From positions 45,696 through 109,695 of the forward strand of contig JAQXMB010000085.1 in the NCBI GenBank assembly GCA_029012425.1: a DNA stretch of 64,000 nt, written 5' to 3'. Each line of letters opens with the position of its first letter. The first letter of the stretch is position 1. Shown in pieces: positions 7,323 to 16,961 of the stretch. The notes beneath the pieces are model-generated. The model was given only the letters and a program-made list of their open reading frames with translations. It was not told the DNA's origin and did no database searches. The position numbers were made by a program, and so were the translations under genes. Source of the DNA: a bacterium (GTDB lineage: Bacteria; Bacillota; Clostridia; Lachnospirales; Lachnospiraceae).

Positions 7323-9578
7323 TTATCTCTTCAGGTTGATCAATTCCTCAAGCATCGAGTCTGAGGTTGTGATCACTCTTGAGTTTGCCTGGAAACCACG
7401 CTGTGTGGTAATCATCGATGTAAACTCTGAAGAAAGATCCACATTTGACATCTCGAGTTCTCCGGTACTGATGCTGCTTCCGTCCGCAGAAATCTCAACA
7501 CCGATTCCATCGAAATCACCTGAGTTCAGTGTTGACTTATAACAGTTATCACCGGTTGCCTCAAGACCTGCCGCATTCGAGAACTGTGCAACTGCAATCT
7601 GACCGAGCAGCACGGTATTACCGTTATCATACGATCCGTAAATCTTACCGGTTGTATCTACCGTAAGACCTGTCAATGCACCAAGCTTCTTTCCTTTACC
7701 AACATTGTCTGCATCTCCCGCTACCATCGCCGAAGTATTGGCACCACCATTGTTGTAGTTAAGCAGTGATGAAAAATCAATGGTCACATCAGAAAATCCG
7801 TCATATCCTGCCGCTGCAAGCTTTGAAAGATTCAGGGTCTGTGAGAGGTTTGCACCTCCGCCGACACTGCTTAAGGTTCCGTCAATTGTGTTAAATTGAA
7901 GCGTAAAACCATCATTGGAAGGTGTCACGATTGAGTAGTTTCCGCCAAACATATTATAGCGGATCTCCGCATCCTTCGGTAACTCCGTTGTAAATACCGG
8001 TCGTCCCTCAGTATTTGCATTCAAGGTCTCACCGGTAATGGTCGTGTAAGAATAATCCTCCATCAATTCCTCCACACCATAGGTGCGTGAGGGAGCTGCA
8101 ATTGGTGTATAGGTCGAAGTTCCTCCGGCTGTGGTAATTGCTTTATCATCGGAAACAATACCCTGAAATACCAGTTTGTCTCCACTCGCATCCGTATATG
8201 TAATATCTGTACCTTTATAATTGGGCCAATAGTAAATCACATCACCGGATTTGTATGTCGAAGCACTCAGACCAAGGGCTTTAATCAGATCATCATTTAA
8301 GGTATAGCGATATCCGGTCTGACCGTCATCACTTGTTATTACGGTTGCGGCACTCTTATAATCTTCCAGTGTTACCGTCTTAACAAGCTGGAATTCCGTT
8401 GTTGTAGCTGTTTCAGTTCCACTTCCATCCTGTGCTACGGTATAGAATTTCCATGCGCCGGATTCATATTTTCCCCGGCCAACCACAGCTCCTGCTTCAT
8501 TTAGAATATCATAGCCTGTTGTCGAAGCCTTCATATCATCCTGCAGTTTTGCCAATGTATTTTCGGCAGATGTCACACGTACACGATAGCCATCGGGCAG
8601 CTTGCTCGTTCCCGTAAGACCAAGCTGATCATTGACATCCCGCGCATTCAGATAATAGGTATAGCTGGTTGTCGCTGCTCCACCGCCTGCCGGAGTGGTC
8701 GTTGCCGCCTTATCGACAACTGTCTTGATATCCATCTTACTCATTCCGGTTGCGAATGTAAAGTTATCGGTAATTGTAACATTGCTTCCCTGTGAAGCGC
8801 CCGCCGTTCCGGGTCCGAACAACTCATTCAATGCGATGGTCTTATTCAGAATTGTTTTTCCCTTGGAATCAATAATATCCGTCAGGTTTACCGCATACTT
8901 TCCGTTCAATGCATCCACTGCCTGTACGGAGAATTTTGCGGTGTAGGAATAGCCGAGGTTATCATAGACAAGCAGATTCATTCCGTATCCTGCCGGTCCT
9001 GTTACCTGTGTGTTATTGTTATCTACCACACCATAGCATCTCGCCTTTGTGGTTGACTCCGGTGCTGATGTCTGGTTTCCCGCAGACATAATCTTCAATG
9101 CTGATACCGTATCCTTTTTGATGGTTGCGGTTGTCGGGTCCACCTGCCATCCCATAACCGTGTATCCGGTTGATGTCATACACAGATTACCGGTACCGTC
9201 CACATAGAAGGAACCCGCCTTGGTAAAAACATTTTCAGAACCGTTGTTCACAACGAAGAAACTGCTTGTCGATTTATCCGTAATCTTTAAATCAAACGGA
9301 TTTCCGGTTGTCTCTGCCGCACCGGCTGAGGTGATGCTCATCGTTGTGGATCCGGTCGTAACACCAAGACCAATCTGCTTTGCATTTACACCACCGGTTC
9401 CGGTTGACTCGTTTGCTCCGGAAGCGCTCGAAAGTGTCTGATACATAATCGAGCTAAAAGTTACTGTCGAAGATTTGAATGCAACGGTGTTAACATTCGA
9501 AATGTTATTACCGATTACATCCATTTTTGTCTGATGTGTCTTAAGTCCTGACACAGCAGAGTAAAGTGATCTCATCAT
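7323..9578 (-). CDS. flgE: FlgE, flagellar hook protein (long form, 751 residues)
   Basis: The N-terminus MRSLYSAVSGLKTHQTKMDVIGNNISNVNT and the C-terminal region ending in FTSMITTQRGFQANSRVITT are the paired D0 coiled-coil segments of hook/rod proteins. The 751-residue length is well above the roughly 400 residues of enteric FlgE. The extra length is a Thr/Ser/Gly/Ala-rich central region (about residues 150-600), expected to form the surface-exposed hook domains. A GGAGGT site lies 8 bases before the ATG at 9578; a second ATG follows immediately. It is preceded by flgD and the small flagellar-operon gene. Confidence 0.95.
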   Translation of the reverse strand: MMRSLYSAVSGLKTHQTKMDVIGNNISNVNTVAFKSSTVTFSSIMYQTLSSASGANESTGTGGVNAKQIGLGVTTGSTTMSITSAGAAETTGNPFDLKITDKSTSSFFVVNNGSENVFTKAGSFYVDGTGNLCMTSTGYTVMGWQVDPTTATIKKDTVSALKIMSAGNQTSAPESTTKARCYGVVDNNNTQVTGPAGYGMNLLVYDNLGYSYTAKFSVQAVDALNGKYAVNLTDIIDSKGKTILNKTIALNELFGPGTAGASQGSNVTITDNFTFATGMSKMDIKTVVDKAATTTPAGGGAATTSYTYYLNARDVNDQLGLTGTSKLPDGYRVRVTSAENTLAKLQDDMKASTTGYDILNEAGAVVGRGKYESGAWKFYTVAQDGSGTETATTTEFQLVKTVTLEDYKSAATVITSDDGQTGYRYTLNDDLIKALGLSASTYKSGDVIYYWPNYKGTDITYTDASGDKLVFQGIVSDDKAITTAGGTSTYTPIAAPSRTYGVEELMEDYSYTTITGETLNANTEGRPVFTTELPKDAEIRYNMFGGNYSIVTPSNDGFTLQFNTIDGTLSSVGGGANLSQTLNLSKLAAAGYDGFSDVTIDFSSLLNYNNGGANTSAMVAGDADNVGKGKKLGALTGLTVDTTGKIYGSYDNGNTVLLGQIAVAQFSNAAGLEATGDNCYKSTLNSGDFDGIGVEISADGSSISTGELEMSNVDLSSEFTSMITTQRGFQANSRVITTSDSMLEELINLKR

Positions 9579-9662
9579 AAAGAAATGACCTCCATCCTCT
9601 TTCGGCGCGGAGCGCGATCTTTTCTGTCAGTCGAAGATCCCCGCTTCCATAAGGTCCAGCGA

Positions 9663-10052
9663 TTATGCAATCACCGCGCCATCAATATTTGTAAAAACAT
9701 TCTCGCCTGCGTCTGCCTGATCCATCGCCGTGACAACCGTCTTATTCGGCACATTGACGATAAATGCAAGTGAATCCACAAGCACCAGTGATTCATTGAT
9801 TCCCTTTGCACTGGCTTTTGATACTCCATCCAACAGTCTTTGGTTCTGCGATTCGGAGAGATTAATGTTGCGCGCATTCAAACGATTCGCTGCATGCTTT
9901 GAAAATTTCAGCGGATCAAGGGCTGCCTGCTTCTCCCGTAATACCTCGTCAAAAGATATTTCGGATTGTTTTGGCGAATCCTTAACCTCTTTTTTCAAAT
10001 ACCGATCCGTCACCTGCTCAATGGAGAGAAATCCATTACGAATTGCTTCCAT
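9663..10052 (-). CDS. Flagellar operon protein of the small family found between flgD and flgE
   Basis: A 129-residue protein with the pattern KFSKHAANRLNARNINLSES followed by a C-terminal VDSLAFIVNVPNKTVVTAMD. This matches the 'flagellar operon protein' family (TIGR02530 as I recall it) that sits between flgD and flgE in Bacilli and Clostridia. Its role is not established; a part in hook assembly is inferred from position. No signal peptide or membrane helix is seen. Its start overlaps the end of flgD by 17 bases. Confidence 0.8.
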   Translation of the reverse strand: MEAIRNGFLSIEQVTDRYLKKEVKDSPKQSEISFDEVLREKQAALDPLKFSKHAANRLNARNINLSESQNQRLLDGVSKASAKGINESLVLVDSLAFIVNVPNKTVVTAMDQADAGENVFTNIDGAVIA

Positions 10053-10782
10053 CTTCTGCTCCTTCTACCTTGTCACTGTCTTCAGATTCATTGTCGGTTT
10101 CTGTTTTGTCATCGGATGAACCGCCTGCAATTGCATCACGAATTGCAATCAAAGCATTCAGCTTTGTTTCTGCATCAGATAAACGCTTTAGGGTGTCAGC
10201 ATCAACAAAGCCCTTCTGATAATCAGTCAGTCCATCATATACCTTTCGGACTGCCTTAATCTTTTCCTCGTCACCAAGTGAAACATTATCGGCAATCGGA
10301 AGCTGTGCTACCAGTTCCTTGAATGTATTGCTAAGCGTAACCGCATCCATATAAGCCGTGTCGGCCACTGTATCCAGATCATCTAAATTGTAAAGACGAT
10401 CGTTGATGGACAGATACACATTCGCGCCTTCTCTTGTTACATAATCGACCATTCCCGTGACATATGAGGTCTCACCGGTCGTAGCATTGGTAGGCTTCAT
10501 GATCACGGTTTTACCAACCAGCTGATTTGCCTCCATCTGCTCCATGGTAGCCTTCATATTCTCAGAAGCCTCTACCTGTGAAAAGGTTGCAAGCTGTGTT
10601 ACATACTCTGTATTCGACTGCGGTTCTAACGGATCCTGATACTGCATCTGCGCTACAAGAAGCTTCAAAAAATCCTCTTTATCAAGGTTCCCACCACTTT
10701 TTTCTTTTGCTTTCGATGCAGAGGTCGAATTCGCACTCATATCTACCAGCTGCCCATTCTCTACCTGTTGTACTAATGCCAT
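10036..10782 (-). CDS. flgD: FlgD, flagellar hook-capping/assembly protein
   Basis: The diagnostic FlgD segment is at about residues 35-75: DFLKLLVAQMQYQDPLEP, then TEYVTQLATFSQVEA. A central part (about 85-150) resembles the usual tail of clostridial FlgD proteins, including VGKTV and VTGMVDYV-like segments. FlgD caps the growing hook and guides FlgE polymerisation. The C-terminal 100 residues are unusual. They form a mostly helical, strongly acidic extension (about 160-248) rich in Asp, Glu and Ser, absent from short FlgD proteins. Confidence 0.93.
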   Translation of the reverse strand: MALVQQVENGQLVDMSANSTSASKAKEKSGGNLDKEDFLKLLVAQMQYQDPLEPQSNTEYVTQLATFSQVEASENMKATMEQMEANQLVGKTVIMKPTNATTGETSYVTGMVDYVTREGANVYLSINDRLYNLDDLDTVADTAYMDAVTLSNTFKELVAQLPIADNVSLGDEEKIKAVRKVYDGLTDYQKGFVDADTLKRLSDAETKLNALIAIRDAIAGGSSDDKTETDNESEDSDKVEGAEDGSNS

Positions 10783-10799
10783 CGATTATCTCCTTTCTC

Positions 10800-12359
10800 C
10801 TATGCACTGAAATCTACCTGATTTCCATTATCCCGCATCATCTGTGCTGCGAGTGCTTCCGCTTCGCTTAAATCCACCGGAATGTCGTCAACTTCGCTCA
10901 GATTCAGATTCCTTCTCGTGCTATGGTTTTGATTCTCCTGTTTTTCGCCGTTGCCAAACTGCGCATCCGCACTCGAATTGCCGTCAAGATTCTGCTCAAA
11001 TTCATGTGTTGCAACCGTAACCTCAACAGCCTCCACTTTGATACCCTGTGCCTGCAGGGTTTGACGAAGCTCCACCATCTGGGCCTGCAAGGTTTCTTTC
11101 ACCTGCTCATTTGAAGCGGTAATCTGTGCAGTTACAGCCCCCTGCTTTTCTGAAACACTCAAATACAGTTTTCCAAGATTTTCCGGATTCAGCTGCATCT
11201 CAATGGTTGTAGACTGGTCAGCTGCAAATATTCTTGCCAGGCCATCCACCTGCTGCATGAGCTGCTCCACTTCGTAATAACTCATCGTCATTGGCATTTC
11301 CGGTTGCATTGCTTCCATTCTCGGCACAGCAGATTCTCTTATCACATCCTGTGTCTGCGGCTGGAATACCGGTGTCTGTTCATTCGCATCCGAAAGCTCA
11401 TCATGAAACTGCTTCGAATCAGACTGTCCACCGGAAAAATCATTGTTTTGCGTATTATTTTTTGTTGTCTGAGCGGCATCGACATCGCTTGCGATACCAT
11501 CCGTAGAAACAACCGCTTCCTCTGCCGACTCTGTACGCTGTAATTGTTCTTCTTCAACAACTGCAGCCGGCTGTGCAATCCGATTCCCGGCATCATGCAC
11601 CACGGTTTCCGCCTGCTTATTATCCGGTTGCTCAAGCATCTGTGTCTCAGCCGTTTGCATAATCTGAACATCTGCTGCTTCTGCTTCATTCGACAACGCC
11701 TGTTCATCTGAAACAACGGACTCTGCCGTCACTTCCCCGGGCAACTCTGCCGCCTGATTCATTGCAGAGACTTCCGCCAGCAGATCAGAAAACTGATTGG
11801 GCTCGATATTCTCATTCTGTAAAAAATCAGAAATGATTCCGGTGATTGTCTGCATCATATCCTGAAAGCTGTCATTGACAAGTAAATCCGTCATGTCATC
11901 GCTTCCACTCACCTGCGCAGCAAGCAAAATCAGATTCTGAGGCTCAAGAAGATCCATCGCAACCAGACCAAGTGTACTCATTGCCTCTTGGATTTCTTCC
12001 TCGCTGACTCCAAGTGTTTCTTCCAAGGCGTCCTTCACTTCATCAGCAACCGCATCCAGCTTATCCGAATAATCATCCACGGAAATCGTCTTCGGTTTTT
12101 CCTCTGCGATCGCACGATTACCATATCCGGGTTTCGAATACTCCGCCATGTAGGGTTCTTTTTTTGTCGCTCCGGAAACTGCTCCGTTTGTCTGACTTGC
12201 CTTTTGAAAATCCGGATTTGAACCAAACAGATTTCTCGTACTTTGATTCATAATCCCTGCAAACTGTTCCGCAAGAGACTTTGCGTTGTTTGACTTGCCG
12301 ATTGAGGTTCCCTTGTCAGTTGCCGGCACATTCGTATTCAGTTTCGCCACCTGTGTCAT
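10800..12359 (-). CDS. fliK: FliK, flagellar hook-length control protein
   Basis: A protein of about 519 residues with a long Gln/Glu/Ala/Ser-rich, low-complexity N-terminal part that acts as the molecular ruler in this family. The C-terminal Flg_hook domain is recognisable from TTIEMQLNPENLGKLYLSVS, followed by the AQMVELRQTLQAQGIKVEAV segment that signals the switch to filament export. I place the start at the ATG at 12359, which has a GAAAGGAGTG ribosome-binding site; the longer reading would begin 33 bases upstream. Position between the MotE-like gene and flgD is standard. Confidence 0.92.
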   Translation of the reverse strand: MTQVAKLNTNVPATDKGTSIGKSNNAKSLAEQFAGIMNQSTRNLFGSNPDFQKASQTNGAVSGATKKEPYMAEYSKPGYGNRAIAEEKPKTISVDDYSDKLDAVADEVKDALEETLGVSEEEIQEAMSTLGLVAMDLLEPQNLILLAAQVSGSDDMTDLLVNDSFQDMMQTITGIISDFLQNENIEPNQFSDLLAEVSAMNQAAELPGEVTAESVVSDEQALSNEAEAADVQIMQTAETQMLEQPDNKQAETVVHDAGNRIAQPAAVVEEEQLQRTESAEEAVVSTDGIASDVDAAQTTKNNTQNNDFSGGQSDSKQFHDELSDANEQTPVFQPQTQDVIRESAVPRMEAMQPEMPMTMSYYEVEQLMQQVDGLARIFAADQSTTIEMQLNPENLGKLYLSVSEKQGAVTAQITASNEQVKETLQAQMVELRQTLQAQGIKVEAVEVTVATHEFEQNLDGNSSADAQFGNGEKQENQNHSTRRNLNLSEVDDIPVDLSEAEALAAQMMRDNGNQVDFSA

Positions 12360-12392
12360 CCCATCACTCCTTTCGTAATTATTTCGCAGCAC

Positions 12393-13226
12393 CTACGGTT
12401 CCATAATCGCCGTCAGGCGCGCTGCTATCTCAGTGTCCATATTACCAAGTATATCTGCTCGCGCCTGTGCATCCATCGCGTCAAGAATATCAGCAACAAG
12501 CTTCAGCTGATCACCCATTGTATTAAATATTGCAGCTGCCTGCTTGGGTTTCATGGTTGAATATGTCTTTACATACGCTTCCATGTCAGCATCTTTTTTC
12601 TGCTGTTCAAGTACCTGTCGATAAATGATTTCTGCATTTGCCGGATCAATACTTTCATAATAGGTCTGATAATTACTTATATCGGGTGCATTGTCAGAAA
12701 AAACAACCTCTTTATCAAATTTTTGTTTTAATCTTTCAAATTCCGCTTGATTTTGTTCAAGCGCACTCAGCTTATCGATCTGTGCCTTGAGCTCTTTGAT
12801 TCGATCATTTTTATCACTTATTTTCTTCTTCGCTTCTTCCAGCTGTAACTCTAAATCCTTAACATAATCCGTCGCTTCACTAATTGTCGTAAACGGATAC
12901 TCGCGTTCTTCAATCGGTATTTCAACCTCGGGAAGAATTTTATTCACATAGGGAACATCTTTTAAGATTGGGTACATGACGGTAGAGCCAAAGCCTCCCA
13001 CATCCCACTTAATAATCAATACAAGGATGGCAAGCCAGATTGCAATAATAATTACTGTTGCAAAAAAGATGGCAATTTTTCCACCAAGACCGGTTTCCTC
13101 CTCAAGCTGCTCATCGTTTATTTCCTGTCCCGGTTTCTCAAGTTTTTTCTGTTTTTTTTCCCTTTTTCTCGCTTCTCTTTTTGCCTTCTTATCTTCTTTT
13201 TCATTCAGCTGTTCTTCTTCTGCCAT
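12393..13226 (-). CDS. MotE-like flagellar chaperone (MgtE N-domain protein with one membrane helix)
   Basis: A protein of about 277 residues. Its Lys/Glu-rich cytoplasmic start (about 1-50) is followed by one membrane helix (about 52-75). A coiled coil of about 60 residues comes next, starting after TISEATDYVKDLELQ. The C-terminal helical domain has the MgtE_N-type pattern YSTMKPKQAAAIFNTMGD. This architecture matches MotE/FlbB-type proteins, which help secrete or stabilise stator and rod parts. The start at 13226 follows a GAGAGGCGG site; a longer in-frame ATG exists at 13262. It lies between fliJ and fliK. Confidence 0.75.
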   Translation of the reverse strand: MAEEEQLNEKEDKKAKREARKREKKQKKLEKPGQEINDEQLEEETGLGGKIAIFFATVIIIAIWLAILVLIIKWDVGGFGSTVMYPILKDVPYVNKILPEVEIPIEEREYPFTTISEATDYVKDLELQLEEAKKKISDKNDRIKELKAQIDKLSALEQNQAEFERLKQKFDKEVVFSDNAPDISNYQTYYESIDPANAEIIYRQVLEQQKKDADMEAYVKTYSTMKPKQAAAIFNTMGDQLKLVADILDAMDAQARADILGNMDTEIAARLTAIMEP

Positions 13227-13285
13227 GCAGATACACCGCCTCTCTATCCTGTGCAAGTTCATGCATTCAAATTAACGATTTGTAA

Positions 13286-13729
13286 CTATTGTTTGGACTG
13301 ATGTGTAAAACTCACCAGTTGATCAATCTCTAACATTTCTTTCCCGGCTTCTTCCTTTACAAACTGATCAAACGCTTTCTCGCGCAATTTTTCATGCGAT
13401 TTTCTGTCAACCATCACATCACTCAATCGTTTTCTCGCAAGCTCCACATTTTTCTCTGCGACATGTACCTTCATCATCTGGTCGCGAATGAGCGTTTTCA
13501 TTGTAGTGATCGCGCGTTTGTTTTCCTGAATTTTTTGGATATCAATGGAACCAAGCGCTAATTCTCTTGCCTCATTCTCATAGCCCGCCTTTTTCATCAT
13601 AAGCATTGCAAGCTTTTGATTCTCATCCTGCAGCTTCTGATTTGCAACCGAATATGCCATTTTTTCCTGCTCTTCCAGTTTATATTTGATATCAAGAATA
13701 CTCTGCATCCGATAATTGAATTTTGCCAT
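13286..13729 (-). CDS. fliJ: FliJ, flagellar export chaperone
   Basis: A protein of about 147 residues, almost entirely alpha-helical and predicted to form an antiparallel coiled coil, with the FliJ-type start MAKFNYRMQSILDIKYKLEE. FliJ is the central stalk of the FliI/FliH ATPase and escorts export chaperones. I use the ATG at 13729 rather than the upstream TTG, because AGAGGA lies 7 bases before it. It directly follows fliI. Confidence 0.9.
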   Translation of the reverse strand: MAKFNYRMQSILDIKYKLEEQEKMAYSVANQKLQDENQKLAMLMMKKAGYENEARELALGSIDIQKIQENKRAITTMKTLIRDQMMKVHVAEKNVELARKRLSDVMVDRKSHEKLREKAFDQFVKEEAGKEMLEIDQLVSFTHQSKQ

Positions 13730-13755
13730 ACTCAAATCCTCTCACATACGATTTC

Positions 13756-15066
13756 TTATGAGAAAATCGCTTTTAACTGCGCAAGCTCTTCCTCCAGTTC
13801 AAAGCGTTCATCCACCCGTTGCACCAGATAATCATTCACCGCATGAATCTTATTGATTGCAAAATCAATCTCACGGTTTGAGCCGTTTTTATATGCACCT
13901 ATATTAATCAGATCTTCTGCCTGTGCATAGGTGGCCATCACACTTTTCACTCTTCCTGCCAGTTCCTTATGTTCATCATCTGCAATTGCACTCATCACAC
14001 GGGAAATGCTTGCCAGAACATCGATTGCCGGATAATGATTTCTTTGTGCAAGATTTCGATTCAATACAATATGTCCATCCAGAATACCTCGTGCCGTATC
14101 AGTAATCGGTTCATTAAAATCATCACCGTCTACAAGTACGGTATACAGTCCGGTAATCGATCCCGTCTGTGAAGTTCCTGCCCGTTCCAAAAGCTTCGGC
14201 AATTCCGCATATACACTCGGCGGATAACCTCTCGTTACAGGAGGTTCGCCTGATGCCAGTCCAATCTCACGCTGTGCCATTGAAAAACGAGTCAGTGAAT
14301 CCATCATAAGAAGGACATCCTTGCCACAGTCACGAAAATATTCGGCGATCGCTGTCGCAGTCATTGCCGCTTTTTTTCGAATAAGCGCCGGTTTATCTGA
14401 GGTTGCAACAATTACAATGGAGCGCGCCATTCCTTCCGGTCCAAGATCCCGCTCAATAAACTCCCGAACTTCTCTTCCTCGCTCTCCAATCAGTGCTATG
14501 ACATTGATATCTGCTTTTGTGTTTCTTGCAAACATTCCAAGCAAGGTACTCTTACCGACACCGGAACCCGCAAAAATACCAATACGCTGTCCTCGTCCTA
14601 CGGTTAAGAGCCCATCCACCGCTTTAACTCCCAATGGAAGTATCTGATCAATCATTCGTCGTTTCATAGGATCCGGGGGAAGTGTATCTACCGGATAAGA
14701 AAGCGGCAGCTTCAACTCCATATCTGTATCTGTCGGTCTGCCAAGTCCATCTAATGTATGTCCCAGCAATTCTTCTCCCACAGAAACAGTTAATGGATGC
14801 CCTGTATTTTCCACAACGCATCCAACTCCAATTCCGTCCATGCTCTCAAATGGCATAAGTAATAAACGATTGTCGTGAAATCCCACAACCTCCGCATAGA
14901 CATAACTATTCGATTTCCGGTCAACTACAATGCGGCATAAATCACCAAGCTTGGCTTCCGGTCCTATCGACTCAACCGTCAGGCCCACCACCTTGGCAAC
15001 CTTTCCATAGCAGTTATACAATACATGATCTACAACCTGTAAATATTTCTCAAAGCGTGTCTCCAT
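13756..15066 (-). CDS. fliI: FliI, flagellum-specific ATPase
   Basis: A 436-residue protein resembling the F1-ATPase beta subunit. The Walker A motif GSGVGKST is at residues 167-174. The Walker B strand is LLMMDSLTRF, and the GLASGEPPVTRGYPPSV region is typical of type III secretion ATPases. FliI energises unfolding and delivery of flagellar export substrates at the base of the export gate, with FliH and FliJ as partners encoded on either side. Length and motif order are canonical. Confidence 0.98.
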   Translation of the reverse strand: METRFEKYLQVVDHVLYNCYGKVAKVVGLTVESIGPEAKLGDLCRIVVDRKSNSYVYAEVVGFHDNRLLLMPFESMDGIGVGCVVENTGHPLTVSVGEELLGHTLDGLGRPTDTDMELKLPLSYPVDTLPPDPMKRRMIDQILPLGVKAVDGLLTVGRGQRIGIFAGSGVGKSTLLGMFARNTKADINVIALIGERGREVREFIERDLGPEGMARSIVIVATSDKPALIRKKAAMTATAIAEYFRDCGKDVLLMMDSLTRFSMAQREIGLASGEPPVTRGYPPSVYAELPKLLERAGTSQTGSITGLYTVLVDGDDFNEPITDTARGILDGHIVLNRNLAQRNHYPAIDVLASISRVMSAIADDEHKELAGRVKSVMATYAQAEDLINIGAYKNGSNREIDFAINKIHAVNDYLVQRVDERFELEEELAQLKAIFS

Positions 15067-15082
15067 TGCAGATCACTCCCTG

Positions 15083-15928
15083 TCAATTCAAGCTTAAACT
15101 CTTCAAATCACGGATCAATGCATCCAATTCAACATCTAAACTACAATCATATAATCCGGAATCCGTATCTATCACACATTGCCCGACATGTAAATCAGGA
15201 TCTGCGACAATATCAATCAAAACATCTGCACCAACCATACGGGTCAGCTGATCTTTTTCTTCACGCACAGCTGCAAGCTCTTCCTCGCAGACGCGAATCT
15301 TATATTGTTTGGTCTCGCGAATCCCTCGCATGGCATTCGTAACAAGGTGAAGCAACAGTTCTCGTTTTCCGCCAAACTGCATACGAAACACTTTATCAAA
15401 CACTGTCAGTATTGTATCCAAAAGCTCGGGTTCCATTTGCCGAAGCATACGGTCATATGTCTCACGGCGTTCCTGTTCAAGCTGATTCAAACGCTGTTGT
15501 TCAACATCCAGCTCAGCCTGTGCCTTGTCGCTTCCTTCACGATAGCCTTTCTCAAACCCTTCTTTTCTAGCCATCTCTTTTAGTATTTCTGCTTCCCGAT
15601 AGGCCTCATCCTTGATTCCTGCTGCACTCGCATTTGCTTCAGAAACAATCTGCTGTGCCTGCTCCATCGCTTGCGCAACATAATCAATCTCCGGTTCCGG
15701 TTCCAGCATCAGCTCTTCCGGGAACAATCCCTCAACAAAAGGAATCTCCCCGTCCTCACCGGCTGCTTCCATCGCCTCCCGGCGTTTGCGAAGGAGCTCC
15801 TCTCTGCGTTCCTGTTCCTGCTCCTGCTCAATCTGGCGCATGCGCTCCATAATCATATCATTCGCATCAATGATCCGTGTCACACGATTTCCTGATATGA
15901 CATAGTCATTTTTATTAAGCTTAGACAA
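15083..15928 (-). CDS. fliH: FliH, negative regulator/stator of the export ATPase
   Basis: A protein of about 281 residues. It has a long charged coiled coil rich in Glu, Gln and Arg (about residues 30-150) and a C-terminal domain resembling the V/F-ATPase peripheral stalk (RRETYDRMLRQMEPELL, then DADPDLHVGQ-like turns). FliH dimers hold FliI at the export gate. I choose a TTG start at 15928, giving MSKLNKNDYV, because GGAGGTGA lies 8 bases upstream. The longer reading overlaps fliG by 41 bases. This start overlaps the fliG stop by 8 bases. Confidence 0.88.
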   Translation of the reverse strand: MSKLNKNDYVISGNRVTRIIDANDMIMERMRQIEQEQEQERREELLRKRREAMEAAGEDGEIPFVEGLFPEELMLEPEPEIDYVAQAMEQAQQIVSEANASAAGIKDEAYREAEILKEMARKEGFEKGYREGSDKAQAELDVEQQRLNQLEQERRETYDRMLRQMEPELLDTILTVFDKVFRMQFGGKRELLLHLVTNAMRGIRETKQYKIRVCEEELAAVREEKDQLTRMVGADVLIDIVADPDLHVGQCVIDTDSGLYDCSLDVELDALIRDLKSLSLN

Positions 15929-16928
15929 TAATCTCGTCACCTCCGCCTCGCGAAATAACAATTTCAGCGGAATCCTCCAGCTTACGAATCACAGCAACAA
16001 TCTTCTGCTGTGCTTCCTCGACATCTTTCATACGAACAGGACCCATAAACTCAAGATCTTCCTCACTCAGTGCAGCAAGGCGTTTTGACATATTCGTCAG
16101 CACAACGCTCTTAACCTCTTCATTCGATCCCTTGAGTGCAACTTCAAGATCGTTGTTCTCAACATCACGCAGCACACGCTGAATCGCACGATCGTCGAGT
16201 AACAAAATATCCTCGAATACGAACATCTTCTTTCTGATCTCGTCCGCCAGCTCCGGCTCTTCGATTTCCAAAGATTCCATGATGTGCTTTTCTGTACCGC
16301 GGTCTACCGTGTTCAAAATACTTACGATTGCATCGACACCACCAACAATCGTGTAATCCTGGTTTGCAAGTGAAGCAAGTTTTCTTTCCAATACACTCTC
16401 AACTTCCTTAATAACATCCGGCGAAGTACGATCCATGAGCGCAATACGCTTTGCAACATCCGATTGTTTCTCCGGGGCTAATGCGCCAAGAATCATAGAT
16501 GCCTGTGCCGGTGATAAATATGACAAAATCATCGCAATTGTCTGCGGATGCTCATCCTGAATAAAGTTCAGCACCTGAGAAGGATCCGTCTTTCGAACAA
16601 ACTCAAACGGACGCACCTGCAAGGATGCGGTAAGCTTGGAAATAACCTCCTGCGCCTTGTCTGCTCCAAGTGCCTTATCAAGCAGCTCCTTGGCATATCC
16701 GATACCACCCTCTGCAATATACTGCTGAGCCAGACACACCTGATAAAACTCCTCGAGAACATCCTCCTTCGTCTGTGGAGAGACACTTCTGGTGTTGGCG
16801 ATTTCAAGCGTCAGTTCTTCAATTTCTTCTTCCTTCAGATGCTTAAAAATATTCGCGGATTTTTCCGGGCCTAGCGCAATCAGAAGAATTGCAGCCTTCT
16901 GCACGCCGGTATATTCTTCAGCCGCCAT
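15921..16928 (-). CDS. fliG: FliG, flagellar motor switch/torque protein
   Basis: A protein of about 335 residues with three helical ARM-like parts. The N-domain (GVQKAAILLIALGPEKSA) binds FliF. The middle domain contains the EHPQTIAMILSYL motif. The C-domain (from about residue 200) has the charged torque helix around DDRAIQRVLRDVENNDL that faces MotA. Start chosen at the ATG at 16928 giving MAAEEYTG, with GGAGG upstream. It lies between fliF and fliH. Confidence 0.97.
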   Translation of the reverse strand: MAAEEYTGVQKAAILLIALGPEKSANIFKHLKEEEIEELTLEIANTRSVSPQTKEDVLEEFYQVCLAQQYIAEGGIGYAKELLDKALGADKAQEVISKLTASLQVRPFEFVRKTDPSQVLNFIQDEHPQTIAMILSYLSPAQASMILGALAPEKQSDVAKRIALMDRTSPDVIKEVESVLERKLASLANQDYTIVGGVDAIVSILNTVDRGTEKHIMESLEIEEPELADEIRKKMFVFEDILLLDDRAIQRVLRDVENNDLEVALKGSNEEVKSVVLTNMSKRLAALSEEDLEFMGPVRMKDVEEAQQKIVAVIRKLEDSAEIVISRGGGDEIIV

Positions 16929-16961
16929 ATACAATGCGCCTCCCTAAAATATAGTAAGTAA

